Program-made: the position numbers and the translations under genes
Shown: in pieces, positions 42,461 to 52,949 of the stretch
How positions within the stretch are numbered: position 1 is the first letter of the stretch
Layout: each line of letters starts with the position of its first letter
NCBI GenBank assembly: GCA_902591865.1
Contig: CACJCK010000002.1
Coordinates: 1 to 64,000 of the forward strand
DNA from: an uncultured Prochlorococcus sp.
GTDB lineage: Bacteria > Cyanobacteriota > Cyanobacteriia > PCC-6307 > Cyanobiaceae
Direction of reading: 5' to 3'
Length of the DNA: 64,000 nt
The notes under the pieces: generated by a model
The model's database searches: none
What the model saw: only the letters and a program-made list of their open reading frames with translations
What the model was told of the DNA's origin: nothing

Positions 42461-43684
42461 ATGGAAGATGTTTTAATTGAATGTTCTCCAGGTATTTCTG
42501 GAGATATGTTGTTAGGAGCTTTTTATGATTTAGGGGTGCCTAAAAAAGTCATTGATCAGCCACTTGTTGATCTTGGATTAAAGGATCTATATCAACTAGA
42601 CTTTAGAGAATCAAAAAGTTGTTCAATCCGAGGCATCAAAGCAAAAGTTGAGAATATTGATTGTAGTTCTATCAAAAGAACTTGGAGAAGTATTAAGGAA
42701 CTTATTTTAAATAGCTACTTAGAAGATAAATTAAAAAAAATAATTTATGAAGTATTTGAATCTTTAGCAATTGCAGAAGGAAAAGTTCATGGCATTAAAC
42801 CTGATGATGTTCATTTTCATGAAATTGGAGCTATAGATTCATTGGTGGATATCATTGGAGTATGTGCTGCATTGAATTACGTTAATCCAAAAAGGGTTTA
42901 TTGTAATGAACCAATGTTAGGGAAGGGTTTTGTCCAAACTGAACATGGAAAATTATCTGTACCACCTCCTGCTGTAATTGAGCTCATAAGACAAAAAAAT
43001 ATTAAGGTTTTATCAAGCCGCGACTCAATAGAGGGTGAACTCTCAACACCAACTGGCATTGCTTTACTATCCAATTTAGTCGACTATCTAGAACCCCCTT
43101 CAAAATATTCTATTAACTCTTATGGAGTAGGCATTGGCAACCAGAAATTTCCATTCCCCAATTTGGTAAGAGTTTATAAAATTACTTCATTTGAGGATTC
43201 TTTAAATGAACAAATTAATCCAAAGTGTGAGGAGATATCTGTTCAAGAAGCATGGATTGATGACCAAACACCCGAAGATATATCTAATTTTGTGGAGAAA
43301 TTGAGAATTGAGGGAGCTTACGACGTTTCTTATCAAGCTATCAATATGAAAAAAAACAGAATTGGATTTTCTATCCAAGCAATCTTGCCCATAGAAAAAA
43401 AGGATTTTTTTAGGCGATTGTGGTTTGATTATTCCAATACTATTGGGGTTCGTGAAAGGACCCAATCTAGGTGGATATTACTTAGACGTAGAGGAGAATG
43501 TTCAACAACTTTTGGAAATATAAAAGTTAAACAAACTTTGAAACCCGATGGATCAATAAATATGAAACCAGAAAATGATGAGGTTTTGAGATTAAAATTA
43601 AAGCATAAAATATCAACTTACGAAATAAGAAAAATAATAAAAGAGTCAAGTAAGAAATTTAAAGCATATGAAAACTGGAAATGA
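42461..43684 (+). CDS. larC: LarC family nickel insertion protein (TIGR00299-type)
   Basis: ECSPGISGDMLLGAFYDLG, HFHEIGAIDSLVDIIG, STPTGIALL. Confidence 0.88.
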   Translation: MEDVLIECSPGISGDMLLGAFYDLGVPKKVIDQPLVDLGLKDLYQLDFRESKSCSIRGIKAKVENIDCSSIKRTWRSIKELILNSYLEDKLKKIIYEVFESLAIAEGKVHGIKPDDVHFHEIGAIDSLVDIIGVCAALNYVNPKRVYCNEPMLGKGFVQTEHGKLSVPPPAVIELIRQKNIKVLSSRDSIEGELSTPTGIALLSNLVDYLEPPSKYSINSYGVGIGNQKFPFPNLVRVYKITSFEDSLNEQINPKCEEISVQEAWIDDQTPEDISNFVEKLRIEGAYDVSYQAINMKKNRIGFSIQAILPIEKKDFFRRLWFDYSNTIGVRERTQSRWILLRRRGECSTTFGNIKVKQTLKPDGSINMKPENDEVLRLKLKHKISTYEIRKIIKESSKKFKAYENWK

Positions 43685-44637
43685 GATTTAATAGAAATAA
43701 TCAACAATATTTCAAATTCCTTAAAAAAATTAATTTTGGTGGTTTAAAGAGTATTTTTTTTATTTTAAGCTTGTTATATTTTTGCATCTATTTTTTTAAA
43801 AATATTGATCAAATTTCTTTTGATATTAATTTAGAAAGAGATGGAATTAATCTATCTTTATCATTTTTATTTTGTGTTTTAAGTATTTACCTGAACGCTT
43901 ATGCATGGAAATATATTGTTAAATGGTTCGGGAAAGAATTTAAAAGTAATAATCTAGTCTCTTTTTATGTTTTAACCAATATTCTTAAATACATTCCAGG
44001 TGGGTTTTGGCATTTTATTGAAAGATTTAATTTTATAAAAAAAATAACTAATCCTCAGATTGCTTTGTATTCAACACTTGTAGAACCTTATTTTATGTTG
44101 AGTGGATCTTTTCTACTAGCATCGATGGGATTGATTTTTTCACCATTTTATTTTTTTTTAATTTTTCCTTTAGTATTTTTAAATAGAAAATTTATTTTTT
44201 TGATATTAAAAAGAATATGGTCTCTTAAGGGAAAAGTATTTGAGGTTTTGAGACTTCCAAATTCAAAGGGTCAATTTGAAGATAGAATAAATATAATTTC
44301 TTTTTTCCCTTCTAGAGCTTTACTTTTTGAAATTGGTTTTGTTTTATCTAAATTTATTGGGTTTTATATTTGCTTAAATACTTTTTACACAAGTAATACG
44401 CTGAATATCATATTTTTATTAGTAATCTTTTCTTTGTCATGGTCTTTAGGATTAGTAGTCCCGTCAGCTCCAGGAGGAGTAGGCGTTTTTGAGGCTTGCC
44501 TCCTTGTATTTGTTGGCAAAAGTATTCCACAAAATATAATTCTTATAAGCTTAGTTTATTTTAGGGTTATATCTACCTCGGCAGATTTGATGTTAAGCTT
44601 ACCTTTCTTAATAAGAAAATTGTCTAAAAGAATTTAG
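43681..44637 (+). CDS. UPF0104 / lysylphosphatidylglycerol synthase TM-region family membrane protein
   Basis: Multi-TM, VPSAPGGVGVFEACLLVFVGKSIP; ATGA overlap with larC. Confidence 0.8.
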   Translation: MRFNRNNQQYFKFLKKINFGGLKSIFFILSLLYFCIYFFKNIDQISFDINLERDGINLSLSFLFCVLSIYLNAYAWKYIVKWFGKEFKSNNLVSFYVLTNILKYIPGGFWHFIERFNFIKKITNPQIALYSTLVEPYFMLSGSFLLASMGLIFSPFYFFLIFPLVFLNRKFIFLILKRIWSLKGKVFEVLRLPNSKGQFEDRINIISFFPSRALLFEIGFVLSKFIGFYICLNTFYTSNTLNIIFLLVIFSLSWSLGLVVPSAPGGVGVFEACLLVFVGKSIPQNIILISLVYFRVISTSADLMLSLPFLIRKLSKRI

Positions 44638-46172
44638 TTTTTTTTCTCTAAACTTGGTATCAAAGTAAATGATGCAATAAGGCCTAAAGTCATGATAAGT
44701 ATGGCCGGTAATATTGCCTCTACCATTCTTTCATCTCCAGCATATTGATATATTCTCACAGATAATGTATCGAAATCGAATGGTCTTAAAATAAAGGTTA
44801 TGGGTAGTTCTTTTATCGTGTCTACAAAAACTAAAAGTGATCCAACGAATATTGGTCCTTGGAGAAGAGGTAGATGAATTCTTTTAATTATTCCCAGCCA
44901 ATTCTCTCCTAGTCCAAGTGCTGCTTCATCAAGACTAGGAGAAATTCTCTCAAGACTTGAATCAATAGAACCCTTAGAGATAGTTAGAAATCGTACAAGA
45001 TAACCCCAGATTAGTAAGCAAATAGCAATGAAATTAAATTTTGAAGAAGAAATACTTATTAAAGATAAAGCTAATACAGTGCCTGGGATTGCGTAACCTA
45101 TCCCCGCAAGGTTTGTTATTAGTCCTAGCAATAAGCTTTTATTTGGGCGTCTGGCTAAGGAAATTATTAAGGAGAATATTATCGCTATTAATGCAGTTAA
45201 AAGTCCTAGACTTATGGTCCTTAATGATAGGGTAAGTATTTCTGTAGATAACCCTTTTTGAATTTGATCGATATTGAGAAGAACCCAATAAAAAGGAATC
45301 CCAAAAGAGAAAATTGGAGGGAATAAAGATATAATCACTGCAAAAAAAGCTCTAGTTTTGTTTAATTCCCATCCTTGAGAATCTTTTGATGCAGGATTTT
45401 CACTCCACCTCTTTGATTTTCTTCTAGATAATTTTTCAAAAATAATTAAAGTGAAAATTATTAATAAGGCTACCAAAGATAATCCAATGGCACTTTTTGG
45501 ATTACCCTCAATTATCCAATTTTCAGCTATACCCGTAGAAATACTTGGAATATTTAATAATGCAAATGTACCTAACTCATTCATTACTTCCATACACATT
45601 AAACTTATTCCTGTTATTACTGCTGGTAACGCCATTGGTAAAGCGATTTTAAAGAAGCTCCTCCAAGGCCCAACTCCTAATCCTCTACTGGCATTGATTT
45701 GATTAACTCCAAATTTATTAAAACTTTCGTTTGCAAGTATGAATACATATGGATAAGTAGAAATTGAAAGTATTAATACGCCCCACCATAAACCAGTTAT
45801 TTGATACCCAAAAATACTTCCTAAATCCTGTAAAACAGCTGTTATGAGATATGCAGGAGCAGCTAGTGGAACGAGCTGACAAATACGGAGAGCTTTTCTG
45901 AACTTAAAATTACAATTTGAAAGTAACCATCCATTCAAAGTTCCCAACCCTCCACCAAAAAAACTTGTCAGTATAAGAACTTTTAAAGTTCCTAATACCT
46001 CTTCCCCTCCTGCAATACCTAATGAAAAATTCCCACTAAAAATATATTGAAGTCCTTCAAGAAGAAAATTGAAAATTGGAATGATAACTAGGAGTGCAAC
46101 AATAAACGATGTAAAATAAAAAAGTCTTGATTCGGTTACTGCTTTTTTAAATCCCTTAATAAGTATTTTCAA
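44634..46172 (-). CDS. Iron(III)-type ABC transporter permease (FutB-like)
   Basis: 512 aa, two permease halves with EAA-like loops (INASRGLGVGPWRSFFKIALPMA; LDEAALGLGENWLGIIKRIHLPLL). Confidence 0.88.
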   Translation of the reverse strand: MKILIKGFKKAVTESRLFYFTSFIVALLVIIPIFNFLLEGLQYIFSGNFSLGIAGGEEVLGTLKVLILTSFFGGGLGTLNGWLLSNCNFKFRKALRICQLVPLAAPAYLITAVLQDLGSIFGYQITGLWWGVLILSISTYPYVFILANESFNKFGVNQINASRGLGVGPWRSFFKIALPMALPAVITGISLMCMEVMNELGTFALLNIPSISTGIAENWIIEGNPKSAIGLSLVALLIIFTLIIFEKLSRRKSKRWSENPASKDSQGWELNKTRAFFAVIISLFPPIFSFGIPFYWVLLNIDQIQKGLSTEILTLSLRTISLGLLTALIAIIFSLIISLARRPNKSLLLGLITNLAGIGYAIPGTVLALSLISISSSKFNFIAICLLIWGYLVRFLTISKGSIDSSLERISPSLDEAALGLGENWLGIIKRIHLPLLQGPIFVGSLLVFVDTIKELPITFILRPFDFDTLSVRIYQYAGDERMVEAILPAILIMTLGLIASFTLIPSLEKKN

Positions 46173-46200
46173 AAATTAATTAAACCCTAATATGCATAAT

Positions 46201-47295
46201 CTAATCTGTACTAAATCTACATGATGAAAGTTGATTCTTAATAGTTTGATGATCTAAGTTTTTCCCAATTAATACTATCTTGTTAGATTTTTCTTTTGTC
46301 CATTCTTCATCATCTAGAGAAAATCGTTTTCCAGATAGGTGAAAAATGTGTTTTCTTTCACTTTCCATAAACCATAATATTCCTTTCGCCCTAAATATAT
46401 TTTGTGAGATTTGATTATCTAAAAAATATTGAAACTTCCTTAAGGAAAATGGTTCAAATGTCTCATAAGAAACTGAAGTAAAACCTTCTATATTATTGAT
46501 CAAATCGTGTGAATGTGAAGAATGATCGTGTGAATGTGAAGAATGATCGTGTGAATGTGAAGAATGATCGTGTGAATGAGAAGAATGGTCGTGTGAATGA
46601 GAAGAATGGTCGTGTGAATGTGAATAATGATCGTGTGAATTGTCTTCTACATCTTCTTTATCCTTATCGTATTTAAAAATATCTGTTTCAAAAAGACCTA
46701 CACTTATTATTGTTTGTAATCCAACTTTACTATTGGTTGATCTCAATATCCTAGGTTCTTTTTTTATTTTATTGATGAATTTCTCGACTTTATTTAATTG
46801 TTCTTCGTTGACTAAATCACATTTGTTTAGAAGAAGGATATCTCCGTATAAAATCTGAGAATAGGCGACATTTTTACTATCAATTTTAAAATCAAAATTT
46901 TCTCCATCAATAACAGTGATGATTGAATCTAATCTTACTTTTTCTCGAAGATCTCCAGCTGCAAAAGTCATGGCTACTGGTAATGGATCTGCTAGCCCAG
47001 TAGTCTCCACAATTAAATAGTCAATTTTTTCAGATCTTTCTAAAACTTTGGATACTGTGTTTAATAATTCACCATTAATTGAACAACATATACATCCATT
47101 ATTTAATTCGATCATATCTTCTGAGCCTTCTATTATTAAGTCATTATCTATTCCTATCTCTCCAAATTCATTAACCAAAACAGCTGTTTTGAGACCAATT
47201 TGATTTTTTAGAATATGATTTAAAAGTGTAGTTTTGCCAGAACCTAAAAATCCACTAATAATCGTAACAGGTAATAACTTTTTAGACATTTTCAA
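46201..47295 (-). CDS. CobW/COG0523 GTPase with His-rich repeat linker
   Basis: ISGFLGSGKTTLLNHIL, CICCSI; HDHSSHSHDHSSHSHD repeats. Confidence 0.93.
   Translation of the reverse strand: MKMSKKLLPVTIISGFLGSGKTTLLNHILKNQIGLKTAVLVNEFGEIGIDNDLIIEGSEDMIELNNGCICCSINGELLNTVSKVLERSEKIDYLIVETTGLADPLPVAMTFAAGDLREKVRLDSIITVIDGENFDFKIDSKNVAYSQILYGDILLLNKCDLVNEEQLNKVEKFINKIKKEPRILRSTNSKVGLQTIISVGLFETDIFKYDKDKEDVEDNSHDHYSHSHDHSSHSHDHSSHSHDHSSHSHDHSSHSHDHSSHSHDLINNIEGFTSVSYETFEPFSLRKFQYFLDNQISQNIFRAKGILWFMESERKHIFHLSGKRFSLDDEEWTKEKSNKIVLIGKNLDHQTIKNQLSSCRFSTD
46506..46631. repeat. 6 x 21-bp in-frame tandem repeat (plus partial) in CobW-like gene
   Basis: Unit cgtgtgaatg(t/a)gaagaatg(a/g)t; encodes SHSHDHS register repeats. 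Confidence 0.92.
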
Positions 47296-47330
47296 GAATT
47301 TTATAAATGAATTAATATAAAACTGTAATT

Positions 47331-47621
47331 TTATTGATCGAAAACTTTATTTATTTCTAAAGCTAGTGTTTGATCCAGATTTGTTATGCCCCCCAAATCA
47401 TGTGTATTTAACCTAATTATTACTTTTGAATAAACGTTTTCCCAGTTAGGATGATGGTTATATTTTTCGCAGATTAAAGCAATTTTAGTCATAAATGAGA
47501 AGGCTTCAATAAAATTTAAAAATTTAAATTCTCTCTGGATTTGTTCATTGTTAATTTCCCAGCCGGGAATTTTGACAACTAATTCCTTCAATTCTTCATC
47601 TTGCAAAAGGTAAGGTTCCAT
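47331..47621 (-). CDS. Pterin-4a-carbinolamine dehydratase
   Basis: ICEKYNHHPNWENVYSKVIIRLNTHDLGGIT. Confidence 0.92.
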   Translation of the reverse strand: MEPYLLQDEELKELVVKIPGWEINNEQIQREFKFLNFIEAFSFMTKIALICEKYNHHPNWENVYSKVIIRLNTHDLGGITNLDQTLALEINKVFDQ

Positions 47622-47634
47622 TAAATGATTAATA

Positions 47635-48120
47635 TTAGTTTTTATTAATTACATTATAAATATTTTGCCTTTTCTCACCAATTATATGTACATTTAAAAC
47701 CCTTTCTTTTTGATCAAATCTATGTTCCCATAAATACACTGCTTGCCATGTGCCAAGCATAATTTTCCTGTCCCGGAAACTCAAAGATAAACAAGTGTTA
47801 GTTAAGGATGTTTTAATATGTGCTGGCATATCGTCAGATCCTTCTTGATAATGTTTATAAGAAATTTCTTCTCTATTTTTTGATAAAGTTAAGTAGGAAT
47901 TATATGGGACTATAGATTGGATATATTTTTTTAAGTCTCTTAGTACGTTTGGATCAGCATTTTCATTAATTGTTAAGCTACAACTGGTATGAAGTGAAGT
48001 TAAATTTAAAATTCCTGAATCAAAATTATTTTTTTCAATAAATAAATTTAAATCATATGTTATGTCAATAAAACCCTCACCATTAGTTGTGAATTCTAAT
48101 TTTGAAAATATTTGTTCCAT
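47635..48120 (-). CDS. YjbQ/UPF0047 family protein
   Basis: LTSLHTSCSLTINENADPNVLRDL, GTWQAVYLWEHR. Confidence 0.92.
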   Translation of the reverse strand: MEQIFSKLEFTTNGEGFIDITYDLNLFIEKNNFDSGILNLTSLHTSCSLTINENADPNVLRDLKKYIQSIVPYNSYLTLSKNREEISYKHYQEGSDDMPAHIKTSLTNTCLSLSFRDRKIMLGTWQAVYLWEHRFDQKERVLNVHIIGEKRQNIYNVINKN

Positions 48121-48227
48121 ATAAGTAAAAACTTAATTAATTATTATTCTATTATGGATAAACAATGTATTTTTTATGCAAACATCAAAATTTTTATCTT
48201 AAAATTGATTTAATTTATATGTAAATT

Positions 48228-49733
48228 TTGGACGAAATTCAATGGAATAAGCTCGGGGCTTATCTTAAAGAAACTCAAATATTAGGTTCAATCCAAAATA
48301 CACTTTATTGGGATCAGAATACAGGAATGCCCAAGAAAGGAGCTTCTTGGAGGTCGGAACAACTTACTTATATTGCAAAAATCTTGCATAGAAGAAATTC
48401 TTCTGAAGAATTTTCTGATTTAATACTATCAGCTAAAAATGAATTATTAAATACTGAACAAAATTCTAATAATCAATTCTTTATTCAAGGTAAAGAAAAA
48501 AATATTAATCTTTTAATCAAGGAATTTAATCGAGCGAAAAATTTAGATCCTAAATTAGTTGAGTCTTTAGCAAAGGCAAAATCTAAAGGATATGAAAGTT
48601 GGCAAGAGGCTAAGAAAAAATCAGATTTTAAGGTTTTTCTCCCATTCTTTAAAGAACTAGTCAAATTGCGGATTGAAGAAGCAAAACAAATATCAGATCA
48701 ATATTCACCCTGGGAGACTTTAGCCCAGCCCTTTGAGCCTGAATTAACTTTAAAGTGGTTAAATAAAATGTTTCAACCTTTAAAAGACGTTCTCCCTGAG
48801 TTGATTAGAGGAATTGACAAGTCAAAGAAATATCATTGGGATTTAAGTCCAGAATCTCAACAGAATTTATGTTCAAAATTACTTGATGAGTTTGGGAGAG
48901 ATAAAGATCTAGTTGTTGTTGGTAAATCTCCTCATCCTTTTTCTATTACATTAGGTCCTGATGATTATAGAATTACGACAAGAATAGTTGAAGGTGAACC
49001 ATTATCAAGTTTTTTAGCAACTGCACATGAGTGGGGACATTCAATTTATGAGCAAGGTCTGCCATCACAAAGTCATCAATGGTTTGCTTGGCCTTTAGGT
49101 CAAGCAACTTCTATGGGTATACACGAAAGTCAATCATTATTTTGGGAAAATAGGGTAGTTAAATCCAAATCTTTTTCGAAAAGATTTTTTAAAAGATTTG
49201 TTTCAGCTGGATGCACATTAAATAATTATTTTGATCTATGGAAATCTATTAATCATTTGGAAGCAGGATTAAATAGGGTCGAGGCAGATGAATTAACCTA
49301 TGGTTTACACATTTTGGTTAGAACCGAACTTGAAATAGATTTAATTGAAGGAGGGTTACCTGCTGAAAATATTCCAGAGGAATGGAATAAAAGATATGGT
49401 GAACTTTTAGGAATTAAACCATCTAATGATTCTGAAGGTTGTCTTCAAGATGTTCATTGGAGTGAAGGTGCGTTTGGATATTTCCCTTCATATTTGCTAG
49501 GTCATCTTATAAGTGCGCAATTATCTGCTCAAATGGAAAGAGAAATTGGTTTGATAGATGATTTAATCTTAAATGGTGAATATCAAAAAATCATATTTTG
49601 GTTAAGAAATAATGTTCACAAATATGGCAGGTCTGTTAATTCTATGGAATTGATAAGAACGGTCACTAAAGAAGAGCTATCACCAAACTATTTTATTAAT
49701 CATTTAAAGTCTAAAATAAATGATTTTTGCTGA
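48228..49733 (+). CDS. Carboxypeptidase Taq family (M32) metallopeptidase
   Basis: HPFSITLGPDDYRITTR, HEWGHSIYEQG, GIHESQSLFWEN. Confidence 0.94.
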   Translation: MDEIQWNKLGAYLKETQILGSIQNTLYWDQNTGMPKKGASWRSEQLTYIAKILHRRNSSEEFSDLILSAKNELLNTEQNSNNQFFIQGKEKNINLLIKEFNRAKNLDPKLVESLAKAKSKGYESWQEAKKKSDFKVFLPFFKELVKLRIEEAKQISDQYSPWETLAQPFEPELTLKWLNKMFQPLKDVLPELIRGIDKSKKYHWDLSPESQQNLCSKLLDEFGRDKDLVVVGKSPHPFSITLGPDDYRITTRIVEGEPLSSFLATAHEWGHSIYEQGLPSQSHQWFAWPLGQATSMGIHESQSLFWENRVVKSKSFSKRFFKRFVSAGCTLNNYFDLWKSINHLEAGLNRVEADELTYGLHILVRTELEIDLIEGGLPAENIPEEWNKRYGELLGIKPSNDSEGCLQDVHWSEGAFGYFPSYLLGHLISAQLSAQMEREIGLIDDLILNGEYQKIIFWLRNNVHKYGRSVNSMELIRTVTKEELSPNYFINHLKSKINDFC

Positions 49734-49793
49734 AAAATTACTTTTAAAGAATTTGGTTGAGTGTGAGGATGTAAGATAAATAAAAATTATTTC

Positions 49794-50384
49794 TTGATGG
49801 CAAACCTTAATCAACCCCCAAGCAGGGTTACACCAAATTTATTGCACATACTAAATGCTTTCACTGATAGCTCAAATACAATAATAAACACTATTGTTGA
49901 ATTGAACTCTAATACAATAAATAAATATGAATTAATTACAGAAACAGGTCACCTTAAACTTGATAGGGTAGGTTATTCTTCACTTGCTTATCCTTTTGCT
50001 TATGGATGTATACCAAGGACATGGGATGAAGATGGAGATCCACTTGATGTCGAAATTGTTAGTGTAACTGAGCCATTGATACCTGGATCTATTGTGGAGG
50101 CAAGGATTATTGGGGTGATGAAATTTGATGATGGTGGAGAGGTCGATGATAAGGTAATAGCGGTTCTCGCAGATGATAAAAGAATGGATCATATCTTAAG
50201 TTATGAAGACCTTGGAAAGCATTGGTTAAAAGAAACAAAGTATTATTGGGAGCACTACAAAGATCTGAAAAAACCTGGTACATGCACTGTTAATGGTTTT
50301 TTTGGGATAGAAGAAGCTGTTAAAGTGATTAAAGATTGTGAAGAGAGATACAAAAAAGAAATTGATCCTAAATTAGTAAATTAA
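49794..50384 (+). CDS. ppa: Inorganic pyrophosphatase
   Basis: YPFAYGCIPRTWDEDGDPLDVEIV, HYKDLKKPGT; TTG start. Confidence 0.95.
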   Translation: MMANLNQPPSRVTPNLLHILNAFTDSSNTIINTIVELNSNTINKYELITETGHLKLDRVGYSSLAYPFAYGCIPRTWDEDGDPLDVEIVSVTEPLIPGSIVEARIIGVMKFDDGGEVDDKVIAVLADDKRMDHILSYEDLGKHWLKETKYYWEHYKDLKKPGTCTVNGFFGIEEAVKVIKDCEERYKKEIDPKLVN

Positions 50385-51341
50385 CTAATTTTTGTTTTCT
50401 CTAAATTCTTCAAATATTTCGCTAAGTATTTTGTCGGCACCTTGGAGCTTTAGTCTCTTTGCAAGTTCTATGCCTACAAGTTCAGGGTTATTTATATTGC
50501 CAATAACTTGATCTTTAATTAGCCTTTTCCCATCAAGAGAGGCTACCATACCAGTAAGGTAAAGTTGTCTATTATCAATATTACTATTAACACCTATAGG
50601 GACTTGGCATCCACCTTCAAGCTCTCTTAAAAAAGCTCTTTCTGCCAGACATCTTTGACTAGTGGGTTTATCTTCTAAGACATTTATAATTTCTAAAACT
50701 TTTTTATCATCAGATTTACATTCAATGCCTAGAGCTCCTTGGCCAACGGCATGAAGGGAAATGTCACTTGGAATAATCTGGTGAATTCTTGATTCAAAGC
50801 CTAATCTCTTTAAACCAGCGGCCGCAAGAATAATACAATCAAATTCTCCAGCATCTAATTTTTCAATTCTTGTAATAACATTTCCCCTGATATCTTTAAA
50901 AACAAGATGTGGGTACTTATTTCTTAATTGTGCCAGTCTTCTTAGAGAGCTTGTTCCAACAATCGAACCTTTAGGTAAGGTTTCTAATCTATAACAGTCA
51001 TTTTTTTTGCTTACTACTAAAGCATCTGCAGGATCTTCCCTTTTTGTAATACATCCTAATTTAAGGCCATTAGGCAAATTGGTTGGTAAATCTTTCAGAG
51101 AATGTACTGCTATATCTGCATGGCCTACGAGCATTTGTGCTTCAAGTTCTTTTGTAAATAAGCCTTTGTCTCCAATTTTTGCTAAGGCTACATCGAGGAT
51201 TTTGTCACCTTGAGTTGCCATAGCTTCTATAGATACCTCTAAATTTGGAATATTCCTTTCTAGTTGATCTTTAACCCATAAAGTTTGAACCATTGCTAGT
51301 TTACTTCTTCTACTAGCTATTTTCAGCTTAAAATTAGTCAT
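50385..51341 (-). CDS. hemC: Porphobilinogen deaminase
   Basis: [34 protein letters not shown]. Confidence 0.97.
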   Translation of the reverse strand: MTNFKLKIASRRSKLAMVQTLWVKDQLERNIPNLEVSIEAMATQGDKILDVALAKIGDKGLFTKELEAQMLVGHADIAVHSLKDLPTNLPNGLKLGCITKREDPADALVVSKKNDCYRLETLPKGSIVGTSSLRRLAQLRNKYPHLVFKDIRGNVITRIEKLDAGEFDCIILAAAGLKRLGFESRIHQIIPSDISLHAVGQGALGIECKSDDKKVLEIINVLEDKPTSQRCLAERAFLRELEGGCQVPIGVNSNIDNRQLYLTGMVASLDGKRLIKDQVIGNINNPELVGIELAKRLKLQGADKILSEIFEEFRENKN

Positions 51342-51438
51342 TAAATATTATTTTGAGTTTGAATTAAAAATAAAGACCAGTCTATTTTAAGCTATTCTTT
51401 TGCAAGTTTCTAAGGCTGCGAATTATACTTAACTTTTT

Positions 51439-52620
51439 TTATTTAATATATTCTTTTAAAACCCCATTTCGATTTGGATGTCTAAGTTTTCTAAGGGCTT
51501 TTGCCTCTATTTGTCTAATTCTTTCTCTCGTCACATCAAAAATCTGGCCAATTTCTTCAAGAGTTTTCATTCTTCCATCATCAATTCCATATCTCAATCT
51601 GAGCACATCTCTTTCCCTTGGACTTAGAGTGGCTAAAACTCCTTCCAAATCTTCTCTTAATAAAGTTTTAGAAACATCTTGCTCTGGATTTTCTATATCA
51701 GCCTCTATAAAGTCTCCTAGTCTTGAGTCTTCTTCTTTCCCTATTGGAGTTTCTAAAGAAATAGGAAGCTGCGCACTTTTAGCTATAAATCTTAATTTTT
51801 CGATTGTCATTTCCATACTCTCAGCGATTTCTTCTTCGCTAGGTTTCCTGCCAAATTCTTGGCTAAGAACTTTTGTAGTTTTTTTAATTCTGGATATTGT
51901 CTCGTATAAATGAACTGGCAATCTAATAGTTCTACTTTGATCCGCAATTGCTCTTGTAATGGCTTGGCGAATCCACCAAGTTGCGTAAGTAGAGAACTTA
52001 TAACCTTTCTCATGGTCAAATTTTTCCGCTGCTCTAATTAGACCCAAACTTCCTTCTTGGATTAAGTCTTGAAATGATAAACCTCTATTCATATATTTTT
52101 TGGCGATGGAAACAACTAATCTTAAATTTGATTGAACCATTTTTTCTTTAGCTCTCCTTCCTAGAAGAAGTCTTCTTCTAAACTTGGAAAGAGGCATATC
52201 TATTAATTCAGCCCATTCTCTAACTGTTGGGAAATGTCCTTTTTCTGACTCATATTGCGTTGCCAGTTCTTCTAATTGGAGTAGGTCAGCAATTTTTCTT
52301 GCAAGTTCAATTTCTTCATCTGGTCTTAAAAGTCTAATTCTTCCAATTTCTTGGAGATAAACTCTTATTGAATCTTCAGTGTAGATACCTTTTGGGCCAA
52401 GCTTAATATTTCCAAGCCCTTTATCATCTTCTTCAGAATCATTAAATTCATTATTGGTTTCTATGCCACTTTCCCTCGAATCAGATGATGTCTTTAAACT
52501 TTGGCTTTTGATATTATTTTCTTCTTCAACTACTGTTTCTAAATTGGTATTAATTTTTTTGTTAATCTTTTTTTTTGAGCTGGGCTTGGAATTCTTTGAT
52601 TCTGCTGCGACTGGACACAT
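51439..52620 (-). CDS. rpoD: Principal RNA polymerase sigma factor
   Basis: [58 protein letters not shown]. Confidence 0.96.
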   Translation of the reverse strand: MCPVAAESKNSKPSSKKKINKKINTNLETVVEEENNIKSQSLKTSSDSRESGIETNNEFNDSEEDDKGLGNIKLGPKGIYTEDSIRVYLQEIGRIRLLRPDEEIELARKIADLLQLEELATQYESEKGHFPTVREWAELIDMPLSKFRRRLLLGRRAKEKMVQSNLRLVVSIAKKYMNRGLSFQDLIQEGSLGLIRAAEKFDHEKGYKFSTYATWWIRQAITRAIADQSRTIRLPVHLYETISRIKKTTKVLSQEFGRKPSEEEIAESMEMTIEKLRFIAKSAQLPISLETPIGKEEDSRLGDFIEADIENPEQDVSKTLLREDLEGVLATLSPRERDVLRLRYGIDDGRMKTLEEIGQIFDVTRERIRQIEAKALRKLRHPNRNGVLKEYIK

Positions 52621-52775
52621 GATGGACTCCTTTCTACGGTGAATTTAACTAGATTAAATTTTATTTAGGGCTAATTTGTACATTTAGTAGTAAATTTCCC
52701 CGTTAATTTGTAAAAGAACTTTTTCCAGGAATTTGAATAAAAAAGTTTTTTTAAATTGTTGAAAAATTTAAATAG

Positions 52776-52949
52776 TGCTATAGATTACCTAAAGTAAAAA
52801 GTCTTGGGATTTCTCAGACAGGCAGATCATTTTTTGAATTTTCAGTCAATGATCAAAGCTTCATGTCTCCCTTAAGAGCAGGATACTTACAATGTGCAAA
52901 AAACACTTTGTGGAATGTTCAACAATCCAATACTAAGAAAAAGTTTTGA
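52776..52949 (+). other. Unannotated open frame upstream of priA (57 codons, no standard start in the first half; ATG-initiated version 52863-52949, 28 aa)
   Basis: Read codon by codon: CYRLPKVKSLGISQTGRSFFEFSVNDQSFMSPLRAGYLQCAKNTLWNVQQSNTKKKF*; TGA stop overlaps priA TTG start. Confidence 0.4.

Noticed and set aside
46498-46640. CRISPR-like periodic repeat
   Set aside because: Period 21 bp with no spacers, in frame inside the CobW-like gene and encoding a His-rich linker
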